Source: an uncultured Bacteroidales bacterium (GTDB lineage Bacteria > Bacteroidota > Bacteroidia > Bacteroidales > Bacteroidaceae). From it: 64,000 nucleotides of DNA. Below the pieces are notes generated by a model. The model had not been told where the DNA came from. It did no database searches and worked only from the letters and a program-made list of their open reading frames with translations. This document shows positions 16,853-26,171 of this stretch, one piece after another (the first letter of the stretch is position 1; every line of letters begins with the position of its first letter). The stretch spans positions 372,001 through 436,000 of the forward strand of contig CACYZY010000002.1 of NCBI GenBank assembly GCA_902779085.1, written 5' to 3'. Position numbers and translations under genes: made by a program.

Positions 16853-17272
16853 TCAGCATCTACCTTTTTTATTCTTATATAAGGTCAATATGTTTTTACC
16901 ATCAACGCGTTCATAAACTATGCTATCCATAATCTGGCGCACCAGATGAATACCTAAGCCTCCGATAGGACGGTCCTCAGCCTTTTGTTCAACATCGACT
17001 TCTGCTTTGGTAGTAGGATCAAAAGCAACACCAGAATCGCTGATAACAAAAACTACGTCATCACCATCAACGTCTGCAGAAATATAAATTTTCCCCTGTT
17101 CTCCTTGTGGATAGGCATACTTCATAACGTTGACAACAGCCTCTTCCATAGCAAGATTAAGGCTCATGGTTAATGAATAATCCAACCCTACTTCTTCGGC
17201 AAAGTTGTCAATAAACTCAGAAAGCAGTGGTATTTCAGCAATATTGTTGTTAAGTAAAATTGTTCGATGCAT
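16853..17272 (-). CDS. RsbW/SpoIIAB-like ATP-binding protein (HATPase_c_2)
   Basis: Starting at ATG 17272 (MHRTILL) gives 139 residues; the upstream frame adds only an unlikely hydrophobic leader. Bergerat-fold motifs are visible: N box NLAMEEAVVNVMKYAYP, G1-like VISDSGVAFDP and G2-like GGLGIHLVRQIMD. Such proteins are serine kinases or anti-sigma factors that phosphorylate STAS antagonists. It heads an operon with the SLC13 permease and the STAS protein. Because Bacteroidetes lack SigB, its target is probably not a classical general-stress sigma factor; that is inference. Confidence 0.88.
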   Translation of the reverse strand: MHRTILLNNNIAEIPLLSEFIDNFAEEVGLDYSLTMSLNLAMEEAVVNVMKYAYPQGEQGKIYISADVDGDDVVFVISDSGVAFDPTTKAEVDVEQKAEDRPIGGLGIHLVRQIMDSIVYERVDGKNILTLYKNKKGRC

Positions 17273-17369
17273 AACAGTTCTTTTTCCCCTAAAATTTACA
17301 AAATAATAAAGAAAAACTGAGAACGCCAAATAAATAGACTCTCTTTTTTATTTTTATTAGGTAAGCCTT

Positions 17370-18074
17370 CTATAACTGATTGCTTATTGCTAGGGTAAGC
17401 AAACTAAACCGTATGCCTTCTATTTCACGAAGGGCATCGGCGCAAGCTGTTAATGTGGCTGATGTGGTCATAACGTCGTCTACTAGCAAAACATGTTTGC
17501 CCGTAAGGACATCATTATGCTTTGCTTTAAATACACCATTCATGTTCTCTAATCTTTCATTTGCTGATTTCTTTGTTTGTGTCATAGTGTAACTTGTCCT
17601 CTCCACGGCATTGGTGATTACAGCTAGACTGCTTTTTTCAGCGATTCCACGAGCAATCCATTCGCTCTGATTATATGTGCGTTGCCTTTCTCTGTCTATA
17701 TGAAGAGGGACAGGAATAATATAATCGATGTCATCAAAGAAGCCAGAAGCCATTATTTCCGAAGCCATCATTTTGCCCAACTCAAAAGCAAGTCTCTTGC
17801 GCCCATGATACTTAAATAGATGAATCATGTGGGCATAAGGAGAATCATGCGTATAAAAGAACCAAGCTGTAGCCTTAACTGTTGGGAATTTTCCCCAAAA
17901 CTGTTTTATCATTGGGTTTTCATCCCATGTGTGGTACATGGTACGGGGCATTTTTTTTAAACAGGATTTGCAGAAAATCCGTTCGCTTTCATAAAGTCTT
18001 TTACCACATGTGACGCAATAGCGGGGGAATAATAATCCTATCAAAGGGTTCCACCAATTATCTATTAATTTCAT
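17370..18074 (-). CDS. comF: ComF family phosphoribosyltransferase-like protein
   Basis: The 234-residue protein has an N-terminal zinc ribbon (CVTCGKRL and CKSC within residues 18-40). The C-terminal PRTase-like domain carries the PRPP-binding motif VLLVDDVMTTSATL (about 192-205). ComF proteins are linked to DNA uptake in naturally competent bacteria, but the family is broadly conserved and its biochemical role is unsettled. It appears monocistronic. A weak TATCTTCG element on the minus strand near 18101 may be its -7 box. Confidence 0.9.
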   Translation of the reverse strand: MKLIDNWWNPLIGLLFPRYCVTCGKRLYESERIFCKSCLKKMPRTMYHTWDENPMIKQFWGKFPTVKATAWFFYTHDSPYAHMIHLFKYHGRKRLAFELGKMMASEIMASGFFDDIDYIIPVPLHIDRERQRTYNQSEWIARGIAEKSSLAVITNAVERTSYTMTQTKKSANERLENMNGVFKAKHNDVLTGKHVLLVDDVMTTSATLTACADALREIEGIRFSLLTLAISNQL

Positions 18075-18194
18075 ACAAGCATTGTTAAGGAATTTAGTCG
18101 CGAAGATACGACATTGTTTTTAAATGACATTCAGAATTATAAAAAAATAATCCAAAAAAAAGCATCATGGGAGAACAATGTTAGAGAAAAGTTG

Positions 18195-18202
18195 TATCTT
18201 TG
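18195..18202 (+). promoter_or_regulatory. Candidate -7 box for nrdDG
   Basis: TATCTTTG matches TAnnTTTG, 92 bp before the nrdD ATG. The -33 region lacks a clear TTTG, so activation by a regulator is possible. The implied 5' leader contains a hairpin. Confidence 0.55.
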
Positions 18203-18226
18203 TAACCGTGTTCGGTTTTACAAAAC

Positions 18227-18264
18227 GGGAAACTTTTTATAATTTTTTTTCTCAGAAGTTTCCC
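18227..18264 (+). promoter_or_regulatory. Hairpin in the nrdD 5' leader
   Basis: GGGAAACTT (18227-18235) pairs perfectly with AAGTTTCCC (18256-18264) across a U-rich loop of 20 bases. It lies between the predicted transcription start and the nrdD ATG. It has no terminal T-run, so it is not an obvious terminator; it could act on mRNA stability or as a protein site. Confidence 0.45.
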
Positions 18265-18294
18265 AAAAAGGAAAACTTTTGAAGATAGATTACC

Positions 18295-20421
18295 ATGAAA
18301 AATTATACAATTTCAAATATGATGGAGATTAAAAACTTTACAATTACTAAACGCGATGGGTCTAAAGATCGCTTCTCTTTAGACAAGATTATGAATGCAA
18401 TAGTCAAGGCATTCGAGAGTGTGGAACAACCTGCAGATTTAGGTACTATCTCAAAGATCCTGAGCCATTTGGATATGCATGATGATATCAAGGTGGAAGA
18501 TATCCAGAACCAAGTGGAAGAGGCATTGATGCGTGAAGGATTCTATAAAGTGGCTAAGTCATTTATGCTGTATCGCCAACAGCACTCTGAAGACAGAGAG
18601 ACGCTTGCCAAGTTGCAGTTCTTGGCTGATTATTGTGAATCAGTGAATGCTGCATCTGGTTCAAAGTATGACGCAAATGCAAACGTAGAGCATAAAAATA
18701 TAGCAACTTTAATTGGAGAGTTACCTAAATCGAATTTCATCCGTCTAAATCGTCGCTTGCTTACTGATCGCATCAAAAAGATGTATGGCAAGCAGTTGGC
18801 AGACGAGTATATCGACAAGCTGACACACCATTTTATATATAAGAATGACGAGACAAGTTTGGCCAACTATTGTGCATCCATCACTATGTATCCTTGGCTG
18901 ATTGGTGGTACCATCTCTATCGGCGGTAATAGTACGGCACCTACAAACCTCAAGAGTTTTTGTGGCAGTTTCGTCAATATGGTGTTCATGGTTTCAAGTA
19001 TGTTGAGTGGAGCATGTGCTACTCCCGAGTTCCTGATGTATATGAATTATTTTATTGGCAAGGAATACGGAGAAGACTACTACAAACGTCCGAATGATCA
19101 GGCTGATCTTAGCTTAAAAAAACGTACTATCGACAAGGTTATCACAGATTGTTTTGAGCAGATTGTTTATACATTGAATCAACCTACAGGTGCTCGTAAT
19201 TATCAAGCTGTATTCTGGAATATTGCATACTATGATAAGTATTATTTCGATAGCATCTTTGGTGAGTTCTATTTCCCAGATGGTTCAAGACCCGATTGGG
19301 AAGGCCTATCATGGCTACAGAAGCGCTTCATGAAGTGGTTCAATAAAGAACGTACCAAGACATTGCTCACTTTCCCTGTAGAAACCATGGCTTTGCTTAC
19401 CAATAAGGATGGAGAATGTCTTGATCCTGAGTGGGGAGATTTTACAGCAGAGATGTATGCTGAAGGTCATTCATTCTTTACTTATATGAGTGACAATGCT
19501 GATTCTTTGAGCTCTTGCTGCCGACTTCGTAATGAGATTACCGATAATGGATTTAGCTATACTTTAGGTGCTGGTGGAGTGTCTACAGGTTCTAAGAGTG
19601 TGCTGACCATTAACCTTAACCGTTGTGTGCAGTATGCAGTAAACCATAGGTTGGATTATCTGGAATACCTAGGAACTATTATCGACCTTTGTCACAAGGT
19701 ACAGCTGGCGTATAATGAAAACCTTAAGGAGTTACAGGCACATGGTATGTTGCCATTGTTCGATGCTGGCTATATCAATATATCTCGCCAGTATCTCACA
19801 ATAGGTATCAATGGATTGGTTGAAGCGGCTGAATTCATGGGCCTAAAGATTACGCCTAATGATGATTACCTGCACTTCGTTCAGGGTATCTTGGGTTTGA
19901 TAGAGAAATATAACAAGCAGTATCGTACTAAGGAGGTAATGTTCAACTGTGAGATGATACCTGCTGAAAATGTGGGTGTAAAGCATGCAAAATGGGATCG
20001 TGAAGACGGTTACTTTGTGCCTCGCGATTGCTACAACTCTTACTTCTACGTTGTGGAAGATGACTCTTTGACAATCTTGGATAAGTTTAAATTACATGGT
20101 GCACCTTATATTGAGCACCTTACGGGCGGCTCAGCATTACACATGAATCTTGAGGAACACCTTAGCAAGAATCAATACAAACAATTATTGAAAGTGGCTG
20201 CAAAAGAGGGTTGTAACTATTTTACTTTTAACATCCCAAATACTATTTGCAACGATTGCGGAACCATTGACAAACGTTATCTGCATGAATGTCCTCATTG
20301 CCATTCCAAAAACATTGACTACATGACTCGTATTATTGGCTATCTGAAGAGGGTGAGCAACTTCTCACAGCAGCGCCAGGAAGAGGCTGCTCGTAGATAT
20401 TATGCTTCTGCTAATAAATAA
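18295..20421 (+). CDS. nrdD: Anaerobic ribonucleoside-triphosphate reductase (class III)
   Basis: NrdD makes dNTPs from NTPs without oxygen, using a glycyl radical. The 708 residues include an N-terminal ATP-cone (about 10-100, starting ITKRDGSKDRFSLDK), the barrel with active-site cysteines, a C-terminal zinc site (CNDCG...CPHCHS), and the radical Gly682 in RIIGYLKRVSNFS. Starts at 18319 or 18322 are also possible; 18295 keeps the longest frame behind the promoter. nrdG follows 12 bp later, so both form one operon. Confidence 0.96.
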   Translation: MKNYTISNMMEIKNFTITKRDGSKDRFSLDKIMNAIVKAFESVEQPADLGTISKILSHLDMHDDIKVEDIQNQVEEALMREGFYKVAKSFMLYRQQHSEDRETLAKLQFLADYCESVNAASGSKYDANANVEHKNIATLIGELPKSNFIRLNRRLLTDRIKKMYGKQLADEYIDKLTHHFIYKNDETSLANYCASITMYPWLIGGTISIGGNSTAPTNLKSFCGSFVNMVFMVSSMLSGACATPEFLMYMNYFIGKEYGEDYYKRPNDQADLSLKKRTIDKVITDCFEQIVYTLNQPTGARNYQAVFWNIAYYDKYYFDSIFGEFYFPDGSRPDWEGLSWLQKRFMKWFNKERTKTLLTFPVETMALLTNKDGECLDPEWGDFTAEMYAEGHSFFTYMSDNADSLSSCCRLRNEITDNGFSYTLGAGGVSTGSKSVLTINLNRCVQYAVNHRLDYLEYLGTIIDLCHKVQLAYNENLKELQAHGMLPLFDAGYINISRQYLTIGINGLVEAAEFMGLKITPNDDYLHFVQGILGLIEKYNKQYRTKEVMFNCEMIPAENVGVKHAKWDREDGYFVPRDCYNSYFYVVEDDSLTILDKFKLHGAPYIEHLTGGSALHMNLEEHLSKNQYKQLLKVAAKEGCNYFTFNIPNTICNDCGTIDKRYLHECPHCHSKNIDYMTRIIGYLKRVSNFSQQRQEEAARRYYASANK

Positions 20422-20433
20422 GAGGAGAATGTC

Positions 20434-20901
20434 ATGCTGAAATATGTTAATACAGATGTAGTGTTTCAGGAAATCCCCGATGAGGTAACTCTTGCCATAA
20501 ATATCTCGAACTGCCCTTGTCATTGTCCGGGTTGTCATAGCCACTATCTTTGGGAGGACATCGGGTTGTCATTGGATACTGAAGCAATAGATGCCTTTAT
20601 AACTAAATATGGGAAAAATATCACTTGTCTCGCTTTTATGGGTGGTGATAGCGATCCTAAAGGCATTAACCTTTTGGCACAATATATCCATGAGGAGTAT
20701 CCACAATATAAAGTTGGGTGGTACAGTGGTAGATTGCGTATACCTTCAGTTGTAAACAAAACGGATTTTGATTACATCAAAGTGGGGCCATATATTCGCC
20801 ATCTAGGGCCTTTAGGTAACCCAACAACTAATCAAAGAATGTATAGGCAGAATAACACAGGCACGTTTGATGATATTACCGAAAGATTCTGGAGGAAATG
20901 A
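20434..20901 (+). CDS. nrdG: Anaerobic ribonucleotide reductase-activating protein
   Basis: This radical-SAM activase generates the glycyl radical on NrdD. The 155-residue length is normal. The iron-sulfur CxxxCxxC motif is in NCPCHCPGCHS (about residues 29-36), followed by the SAM-binding FMGGDS segment. A GAGGAG sequence precedes the ATG, one of the few clear ribosome-binding sites here. It is cotranscribed with nrdD and followed by a strong hairpin. Confidence 0.95.
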   Translation: MLKYVNTDVVFQEIPDEVTLAINISNCPCHCPGCHSHYLWEDIGLSLDTEAIDAFITKYGKNITCLAFMGGDSDPKGINLLAQYIHEEYPQYKVGWYSGRLRIPSVVNKTDFDYIKVGPYIRHLGPLGNPTTNQRMYRQNNTGTFDDITERFWRK

Positions 20902-20904
20902 AGA

Positions 20905-20934
20905 GAGGCGGATGGTTTAATTAACATCCGCCTC
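20905..20934. terminator. Terminator after nrdG (bidirectional with topA)
   Basis: Perfect 10-bp stem GAGGCGGATG / CATCCGCCTC with a 10-base loop, then CTTCTTTT. It lies four bases after the nrdG stop and just before the topA end on the other strand. Confidence 0.88.
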
Positions 20935-20940
20935 CTTCTT

Positions 20941-23304
20941 TTATTTCCGCTTACGGGTAGTTTTCTGTGTCACTCTTCCTGCGACATCAACTGCCTCTTT
21001 TATTCCCTTGCGTTGCTCCTCCTTTGATACAATATCTTTGCAAGCTTCCAAAGAAAGAGTAGTAGGATCTTTCACCGTCTTAGGTATCTTATAGTTGAAA
21101 CCTTTGTAAGCAATGTATGGGCCATAGCGTCCATTCATGATTTCCATATCGGGCTCTTCCTCAAATTTCTTGAGGTGCCTCTTGGCGTCGTTGTCTTTTT
21201 TGTCTTTCAATAACTCTATTACCTCTTCTAATGTGATCTCCAAAGGGTCAAGAGTCTTGGGTATTGAAACATAAGACGTATCGTAATGTATGTAAGGACC
21301 AAATCTACCGGCACCTATCGTAACCGTCTTTCCTTCATACTCGCCTAGTGTACGAGGTAACTTAAATAAGTCTAGTGCTTCTTCCAATGTAATTGTTTCT
21401 AACGACATGTTTTTCTTTAGTTGGGCAAAACGTGGTTTTACAGAGTCTTCTGCAGAACCTATTTGTGCCATCGGACCAAAGCGCCCAATCTTAACACTTA
21501 CAGGTTTACCTGTTTTTGGGTCTTTACCCAAAACCCTTTCACCCACCTTGTGCTCACTTTTTTGGGTAGTAGCCTTTTCTACCATAGGGTGGAACTCATG
21601 GTAGAAAGTACGCATAGCGTTGGTCCATTCTTCCTTCCCTTCTGCTATGTCATCAAATTCTTTCTCTACATTAGCAGTAAAATTGTAATCCAGAATCCTC
21701 GGGAAATAGTCATTTAGGAAATCATTTACTACGGTACCGATATCGGTAGGTAGCAACTTGCCCTTTTCCACACCTGCCATTTCTGAAGCAGTTTTTGCAG
21801 TAATCTTGTTGCCAGTTAGAGTGAGGGTTTGGTAGTTACGTTTAAAGCCTGGCTTGTCTCCTTTTATTACATATTCACGTTGTTGGATGGTTGAGATAGT
21901 AGGAGCGTAGGTTGATGGACGGCCAATGCCCAACTCTTCCAATTTATGTACTAAACCAGCTTCTGTATACCGGGTAGGTTGCTGGCTGAAGCGCTCAGTA
22001 GCGCAAATTATTTTTCGGTTTACAACTTGTCCTATAACTACAGTAGGCAATTGACGAATTTCGTCTTCATTGGCATCATCATCGGTTGATTCGTGATAAA
22101 CTTTTAAGAAGCCATCAAACTTCACAACTTCGCCGGTAGCTACAAACTGCTCGGTATTATTGTCCATACTGATTGTTACTATAGTCTTTTCTAACTCTGC
22201 TTCAGCCATCTGTGATGCAATGGTGCGTTTCCATATTAGATCATATAAGCGTTTCTCAGCTCCTGTACCTTCTATGGTAACGTTATCTATATAGGTAGGT
22301 CGGATTGCCTCATGTGCTTCTTGAGCACCTTTTGCTTTAGTAGTAAACTGGCGGTTGTGAACGTACTTATCACCCATTTGTTCTGCAATAACTTTGCGGC
22401 TAGTATTGATAGCAAGACTACTAAGGTTCACAGAGTCAGTACGCATGTAGGTAATCTTACCAGATTCATACAGTCCCTGCGCTAAGCGCATAGTCTGCGC
22501 CACAGACAAACCTAATTTTCGACTAGCTTCCTGTTGTAGTGTACTGGTAGTAAATGGTGGTGCAGGATACTTCTTTACAGGATGCTTTTCCACCCCAGTG
22601 ATGGTGAACTGAGCATTCTTGCAGTTTTCCAAAAACTGCATAGTCTCCTTTTCTGAAGAGAATCGTTTGCTTAGCTCGGCTTTCAACTCACATTTCTTGC
22701 CGTCTTTCTCTTCCCAGTTAAAATCTGCTGTCACGCGGAAAGCTGCCTTAGGTTGGAATGCCTGTATCTCACGCTCTCGCTCCACAATTAATTTTACAGT
22801 CACACTCTGAACACGACCAGCAGAAAGAGCAGGTTTCACTTTTTTCCAGAGTACAGGAGAAAGTTCGAAGCCTACTATGCGATCAAGTACACGACGTGCT
22901 TGCTGGGCATTCACTAAATTGATGTCGATGTCACGAGGTTCCTCAATAGCCTTTAAGATTGCATTTTTGGTAATTTCATGAAACACGATGCGTCTGGTAT
23001 TCTCGGGTTTCAGTTTCAGCACTTCTTGCAAATGCCAAGAGATTGCCTCTCCTTCACGGTCCTCATCAGAGGCGAGCCATACTATATCAGCTTTCTCTGT
23101 TTGAGACATCAACTTGTTCACTACCTCTTTTTTGTCCTCTGGGATTTCATATACAGGGGTGAAAGTATCTGTGTCAATACTGAATGTCTTTTTTTTCAGG
23201 TCCCTGATATGACCATAGCTAGGCATAACCTTGTAATCCTTTCCAAGGAACTTTTCTATTGTCTTGGCTTTTGCTGGTGACTCAACTATGACTAAGTTTT
23301 GCAT
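20941..23304 (-). CDS. topA: DNA topoisomerase I
   Basis: TopA relaxes negative supercoils by a type IA mechanism. The 787 residues contain the TOPRIM acidic triad region (SDEDREGE, about 79-86) and catalytic Tyr286 (TYMRTDSVN). Three C-terminal GRFGPY/GRYGPY repeats are of the Topo_C type rather than Cys4 zinc fingers, as is common in Bacteroidetes. It starts 29 bp after argS and is probably expressed from the argS promoter. The basic tail ends in KTTRKRK. Confidence 0.96.
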   Translation of the reverse strand: MQNLVIVESPAKAKTIEKFLGKDYKVMPSYGHIRDLKKKTFSIDTDTFTPVYEIPEDKKEVVNKLMSQTEKADIVWLASDEDREGEAISWHLQEVLKLKPENTRRIVFHEITKNAILKAIEEPRDIDINLVNAQQARRVLDRIVGFELSPVLWKKVKPALSAGRVQSVTVKLIVEREREIQAFQPKAAFRVTADFNWEEKDGKKCELKAELSKRFSSEKETMQFLENCKNAQFTITGVEKHPVKKYPAPPFTTSTLQQEASRKLGLSVAQTMRLAQGLYESGKITYMRTDSVNLSSLAINTSRKVIAEQMGDKYVHNRQFTTKAKGAQEAHEAIRPTYIDNVTIEGTGAEKRLYDLIWKRTIASQMAEAELEKTIVTISMDNNTEQFVATGEVVKFDGFLKVYHESTDDDANEDEIRQLPTVVIGQVVNRKIICATERFSQQPTRYTEAGLVHKLEELGIGRPSTYAPTISTIQQREYVIKGDKPGFKRNYQTLTLTGNKITAKTASEMAGVEKGKLLPTDIGTVVNDFLNDYFPRILDYNFTANVEKEFDDIAEGKEEWTNAMRTFYHEFHPMVEKATTQKSEHKVGERVLGKDPKTGKPVSVKIGRFGPMAQIGSAEDSVKPRFAQLKKNMSLETITLEEALDLFKLPRTLGEYEGKTVTIGAGRFGPYIHYDTSYVSIPKTLDPLEITLEEVIELLKDKKDNDAKRHLKKFEEEPDMEIMNGRYGPYIAYKGFNYKIPKTVKDPTTLSLEACKDIVSKEEQRKGIKEAVDVAGRVTQKTTRKRK

Positions 23305-23333
23305 AACTCTGTTTCTAATTAAATAAGATCTTT

Positions 23334-25127
23334 TTACATTCTCTCAGGTACCTCTATTCCTAGCAAGCTCATGGCCAGTTTTATAACTTTTGCTACATTA
23401 GCAGATAGAACTAAACGGAACAGTTTCACTTGCTCGTTCTCCTCGCGTAGAATACTGAAGTCATGATAGAATTGGTTGAATTCCTTTACCAAATCATATG
23501 TATAGTTGGCAATGTCTGATGGGCTGTAGTCCTTGGCTGCCTCAGCTATTGTAGCAGGGAAATCTGCCAAGTGCTGTATCAAACTTTCTTCTTTCTCATT
23601 CAATTGAATGTCAAAGTTCAAAGCCGCAGGAATAGCAAGCCCTGCTTCTGTCGCTTTGCGCAGTACCGACTGAATGCGAGCATAGGTATATTGGATGAAA
23701 GGCCCTGTATTGCCGTTGAAGTCGATAGATTCCTGCGGATTGAATGTCATGTTCTTACGAGCATCCACTTTCAAAATAAAATACTTCAGTGCACCCATGC
23801 CTACAATGCGGGCTATTTCTGCTGCCTCAGCCTCTGTCAGTCCGTCCAGTTTACCAAGTTCTTGCGATGTTTCTTGTGCGGTGGACACCATCTCATCCAT
23901 CAAGTCATCGGCATCCACTACTGTACCTTCACGACTCTTCATCTTGCCGTTAGGCAGTTCCACCATTCCGTATGAGAAATGAATTAGGTCTTTGCCCCAC
24001 TTGAATCCCAGTTTGTCAAGCAAAATACTCAATACCTGGAAGTGGTAATTCTGCTCATTACCTACCACATAAATCATCTGATCAATAGGGTAATCGTTGA
24101 ATCGCTGTTGTGCAGTACCAATATCCTGGGTCATATATACTGATGTGCCGTCTGAACGCAACAGCAACTTGTGATCAAGGCCTTCAGCTGTTAGGTCGGC
24201 CCACACAGAACCGTCCTCTTTACGATAAAATAAGCCTTTGTCTAGTCCTTCTAGTACTTTCTTCTTGCCATCAATATAGGTGTTCGATTCGTAGTAGATC
24301 TTGTCGAAAGAAACGCCCATGCGCTTATAGGTCTCATCGAAACCTGCATATACCCAATTGTTCATCTTCTCCCACAATGCACGCACCTCCGGGTCGCCAG
24401 CTTCCCATTTCACTAGCATCTCATGAGCCTCCTTAATGAGTGGAGCATTTGCTTCTGCCTCTTCTTTGCTCATGCCTTGTTGCATGAGCTCTTCTATTTC
24501 AGCCTTGTAGTGTTTATCAAAAGCCACATAGTAATCGCCAATCAGATGGTCGCCTTTTTTGCCTGCCGTTTCGGGTGTCTCTCCATTACCCCACTTTAGC
24601 CATGCTAACATGGATTTGCAGATATGTATGCCGCGATCATTGACTATATTGGTCTTCACTACTTTATTGCCATTGGCCTGCATGATATTGGCAAGAGATG
24701 CTCCAAGCAGGTTATTGCGAACATGCCCAAGATGTAGAGGTTTGTTGGTGTTAGGAGAAGAATACTCTATCATCACCAATGGTGACTTGTCGGTCACGGG
24801 CTGGAAACCATATTGTGTTTGGCTATTGATATCGGCCAGCATGTCAATCCATTCAGAAGAAGCAATGGTAAGGTTCAAAAAACCTTTAATGACGTTAAAA
24901 GCAGCCACTGCTGGTTGATGGGAAACGATGTACTCGCCAATTTCTTGTGCCGTCTGTTCTGGCTTTTTCTTTGATATTTTAAGAAAGGGGAACACCACCA
25001 AGGTAAGGTGGCCTTCAAATTCTTTTTTTGTTTTCTGTAGTTGAATAAGATGAGCGGGAGCAGTTTCCCCGTACAAAGATTGGATTGCTTCCGCAATCGA
25101 GCTAGTCAGTTTCTCTTCGATCTTCAT
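23334..25127 (-). CDS. argS: Arginyl-tRNA synthetase
   Basis: This class I aminoacyl-tRNA synthetase has 597 residues. The N-terminal Add-1 domain for tRNA recognition precedes the HIGH-type motif HLGHVRNN (about residue 133). The KMSKS counterpart is KMKSREGT. The C-terminal DALR anticodon-binding domain includes YTYARIQSVLRKA. A consensus promoter lies upstream and topA follows 29 bp downstream. Confidence 0.96.
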   Translation of the reverse strand: MKIEEKLTSSIAEAIQSLYGETAPAHLIQLQKTKKEFEGHLTLVVFPFLKISKKKPEQTAQEIGEYIVSHQPAVAAFNVIKGFLNLTIASSEWIDMLADINSQTQYGFQPVTDKSPLVMIEYSSPNTNKPLHLGHVRNNLLGASLANIMQANGNKVVKTNIVNDRGIHICKSMLAWLKWGNGETPETAGKKGDHLIGDYYVAFDKHYKAEIEELMQQGMSKEEAEANAPLIKEAHEMLVKWEAGDPEVRALWEKMNNWVYAGFDETYKRMGVSFDKIYYESNTYIDGKKKVLEGLDKGLFYRKEDGSVWADLTAEGLDHKLLLRSDGTSVYMTQDIGTAQQRFNDYPIDQMIYVVGNEQNYHFQVLSILLDKLGFKWGKDLIHFSYGMVELPNGKMKSREGTVVDADDLMDEMVSTAQETSQELGKLDGLTEAEAAEIARIVGMGALKYFILKVDARKNMTFNPQESIDFNGNTGPFIQYTYARIQSVLRKATEAGLAIPAALNFDIQLNEKEESLIQHLADFPATIAEAAKDYSPSDIANYTYDLVKEFNQFYHDFSILREENEQVKLFRLVLSANVAKVIKLAMSLLGIEVPERM

Positions 25128-25147
25128 GCTTCCAATAATTTTGGCTG

Positions 25148-25178
25148 CAAAGATAGTGTAAAGCTGAAAACCAGCAAA
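25148..25178 (-). promoter_or_regulatory. argS promoter
   Basis: On the minus strand TTTG (25178-25175) and TATCTTTG (25155-25148) are 19 bp apart, 20 bp upstream of the ATG. Confidence 0.82.
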
Positions 25179-25241
25179 ATTAATTAAGCTTTTTTTTAAT
25201 AAGGTATATTCCTATCTTATAAAGATAGATTTTTTTTAAGA

Positions 25242-26168
25242 TTAAGATCTGAAATCACCCTTTAAGGTACGTTTGATACGTCTCCATGCTTTTGCCCAGA
25301 AAGAATTAGTATGACCATAATAGCGCTCAAACTGATGACGAGCAAAGCTGTTCTCTTCTATTATAGGTTCCTTGGTCACTGGTATCGGTTGCATCCAAAG
25401 ATTACTATTGTAAAGGTTGCCACCTCCGCAGTTGGTGCCGCTGTTGTCAAAACCTTCATTTTGCACCAATGAACGCCCTACATTTAGTGAGAGTATATCT
25501 GCTAAGAACAATGAAGCGTTCCATCGTATGGCCCAAGAGTTGTTCAAACCGGCTATTTGACGACGTAACATTCGCGTAAAACCATATTTGCCATTGAAAT
25601 CAAATTGCTTTGTTAACCGCTTCTCTTCTAACTGTTGCAGTAACTGTTGACCATTGGGGTTAAAATGTTGCCATGCACGCTTCCATGTGCCCCATCCCCA
25701 ACTGCCCGTCCATTTGATGAGAAAGGTCTTGGGCATGTCTGGGTTGTTAATGAAGTCGCATGCTTGTATGTGTCCTACGCGTGTTTCGTCTTTATATACC
25801 TCTAAGGCGTCGTTCATAAACTGCAAGAAATATGGTGATACCACCAGGTCATCTTCCACTACAATCACCCTGTCAAAATCTTCCACGAAACGAGTCACTG
25901 CCTCTATGATGTTATCGGCAAGGCCCCAGTTCTTGCCTCGTTCAATGATGGTGACGCTGTTGAATGACTTTCGGTCGTGTTGTTGTTCATAGCTTGTAAG
26001 GAAAACTCTTACTTTCTGTACACTTTCTTCGGCTGCAGGGTTCTTGGCACCATCAGAAATAATAAATATGTCGCTTTCTTTGGCAAGTGTGTTACGTTGA
26101 AGGCTGTCAAGGCAACGCTTCAGGTGTTCTAAGCGGTTGTATGCGAAAACAAGGATAGGAGCTGGCAT
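25242..26168 (-). CDS. Glycosyltransferase with GNT-I/GT2-like fold
   Basis: The 308-residue protein begins PILVFAYNRLEHLKRCLDSL, a GT-A nucleotide-binding start. It carries the acidic metal motif VVEDDLVVSP (about residues 103-112) and a WTGSWGWGTWKRAW block seen in bacterial homologues of the alpha-1,3-mannosyl-glycoprotein GNT-I family. It should transfer a sugar to a surface glycan at the inner face of the membrane. It is the last gene of a metG-flippase-GT-GT unit, three bases after the preceding gene. Confidence 0.82.
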   Translation of the reverse strand: MPAPILVFAYNRLEHLKRCLDSLQRNTLAKESDIFIISDGAKNPAAEESVQKVRVFLTSYEQQHDRKSFNSVTIIERGKNWGLADNIIEAVTRFVEDFDRVIVVEDDLVVSPYFLQFMNDALEVYKDETRVGHIQACDFINNPDMPKTFLIKWTGSWGWGTWKRAWQHFNPNGQQLLQQLEEKRLTKQFDFNGKYGFTRMLRRQIAGLNNSWAIRWNASLFLADILSLNVGRSLVQNEGFDNSGTNCGGGNLYNSNLWMQPIPVTKEPIIEENSFARHQFERYYGHTNSFWAKAWRRIKRTLKGDFRS

Positions 26169-26171
26169 ATA

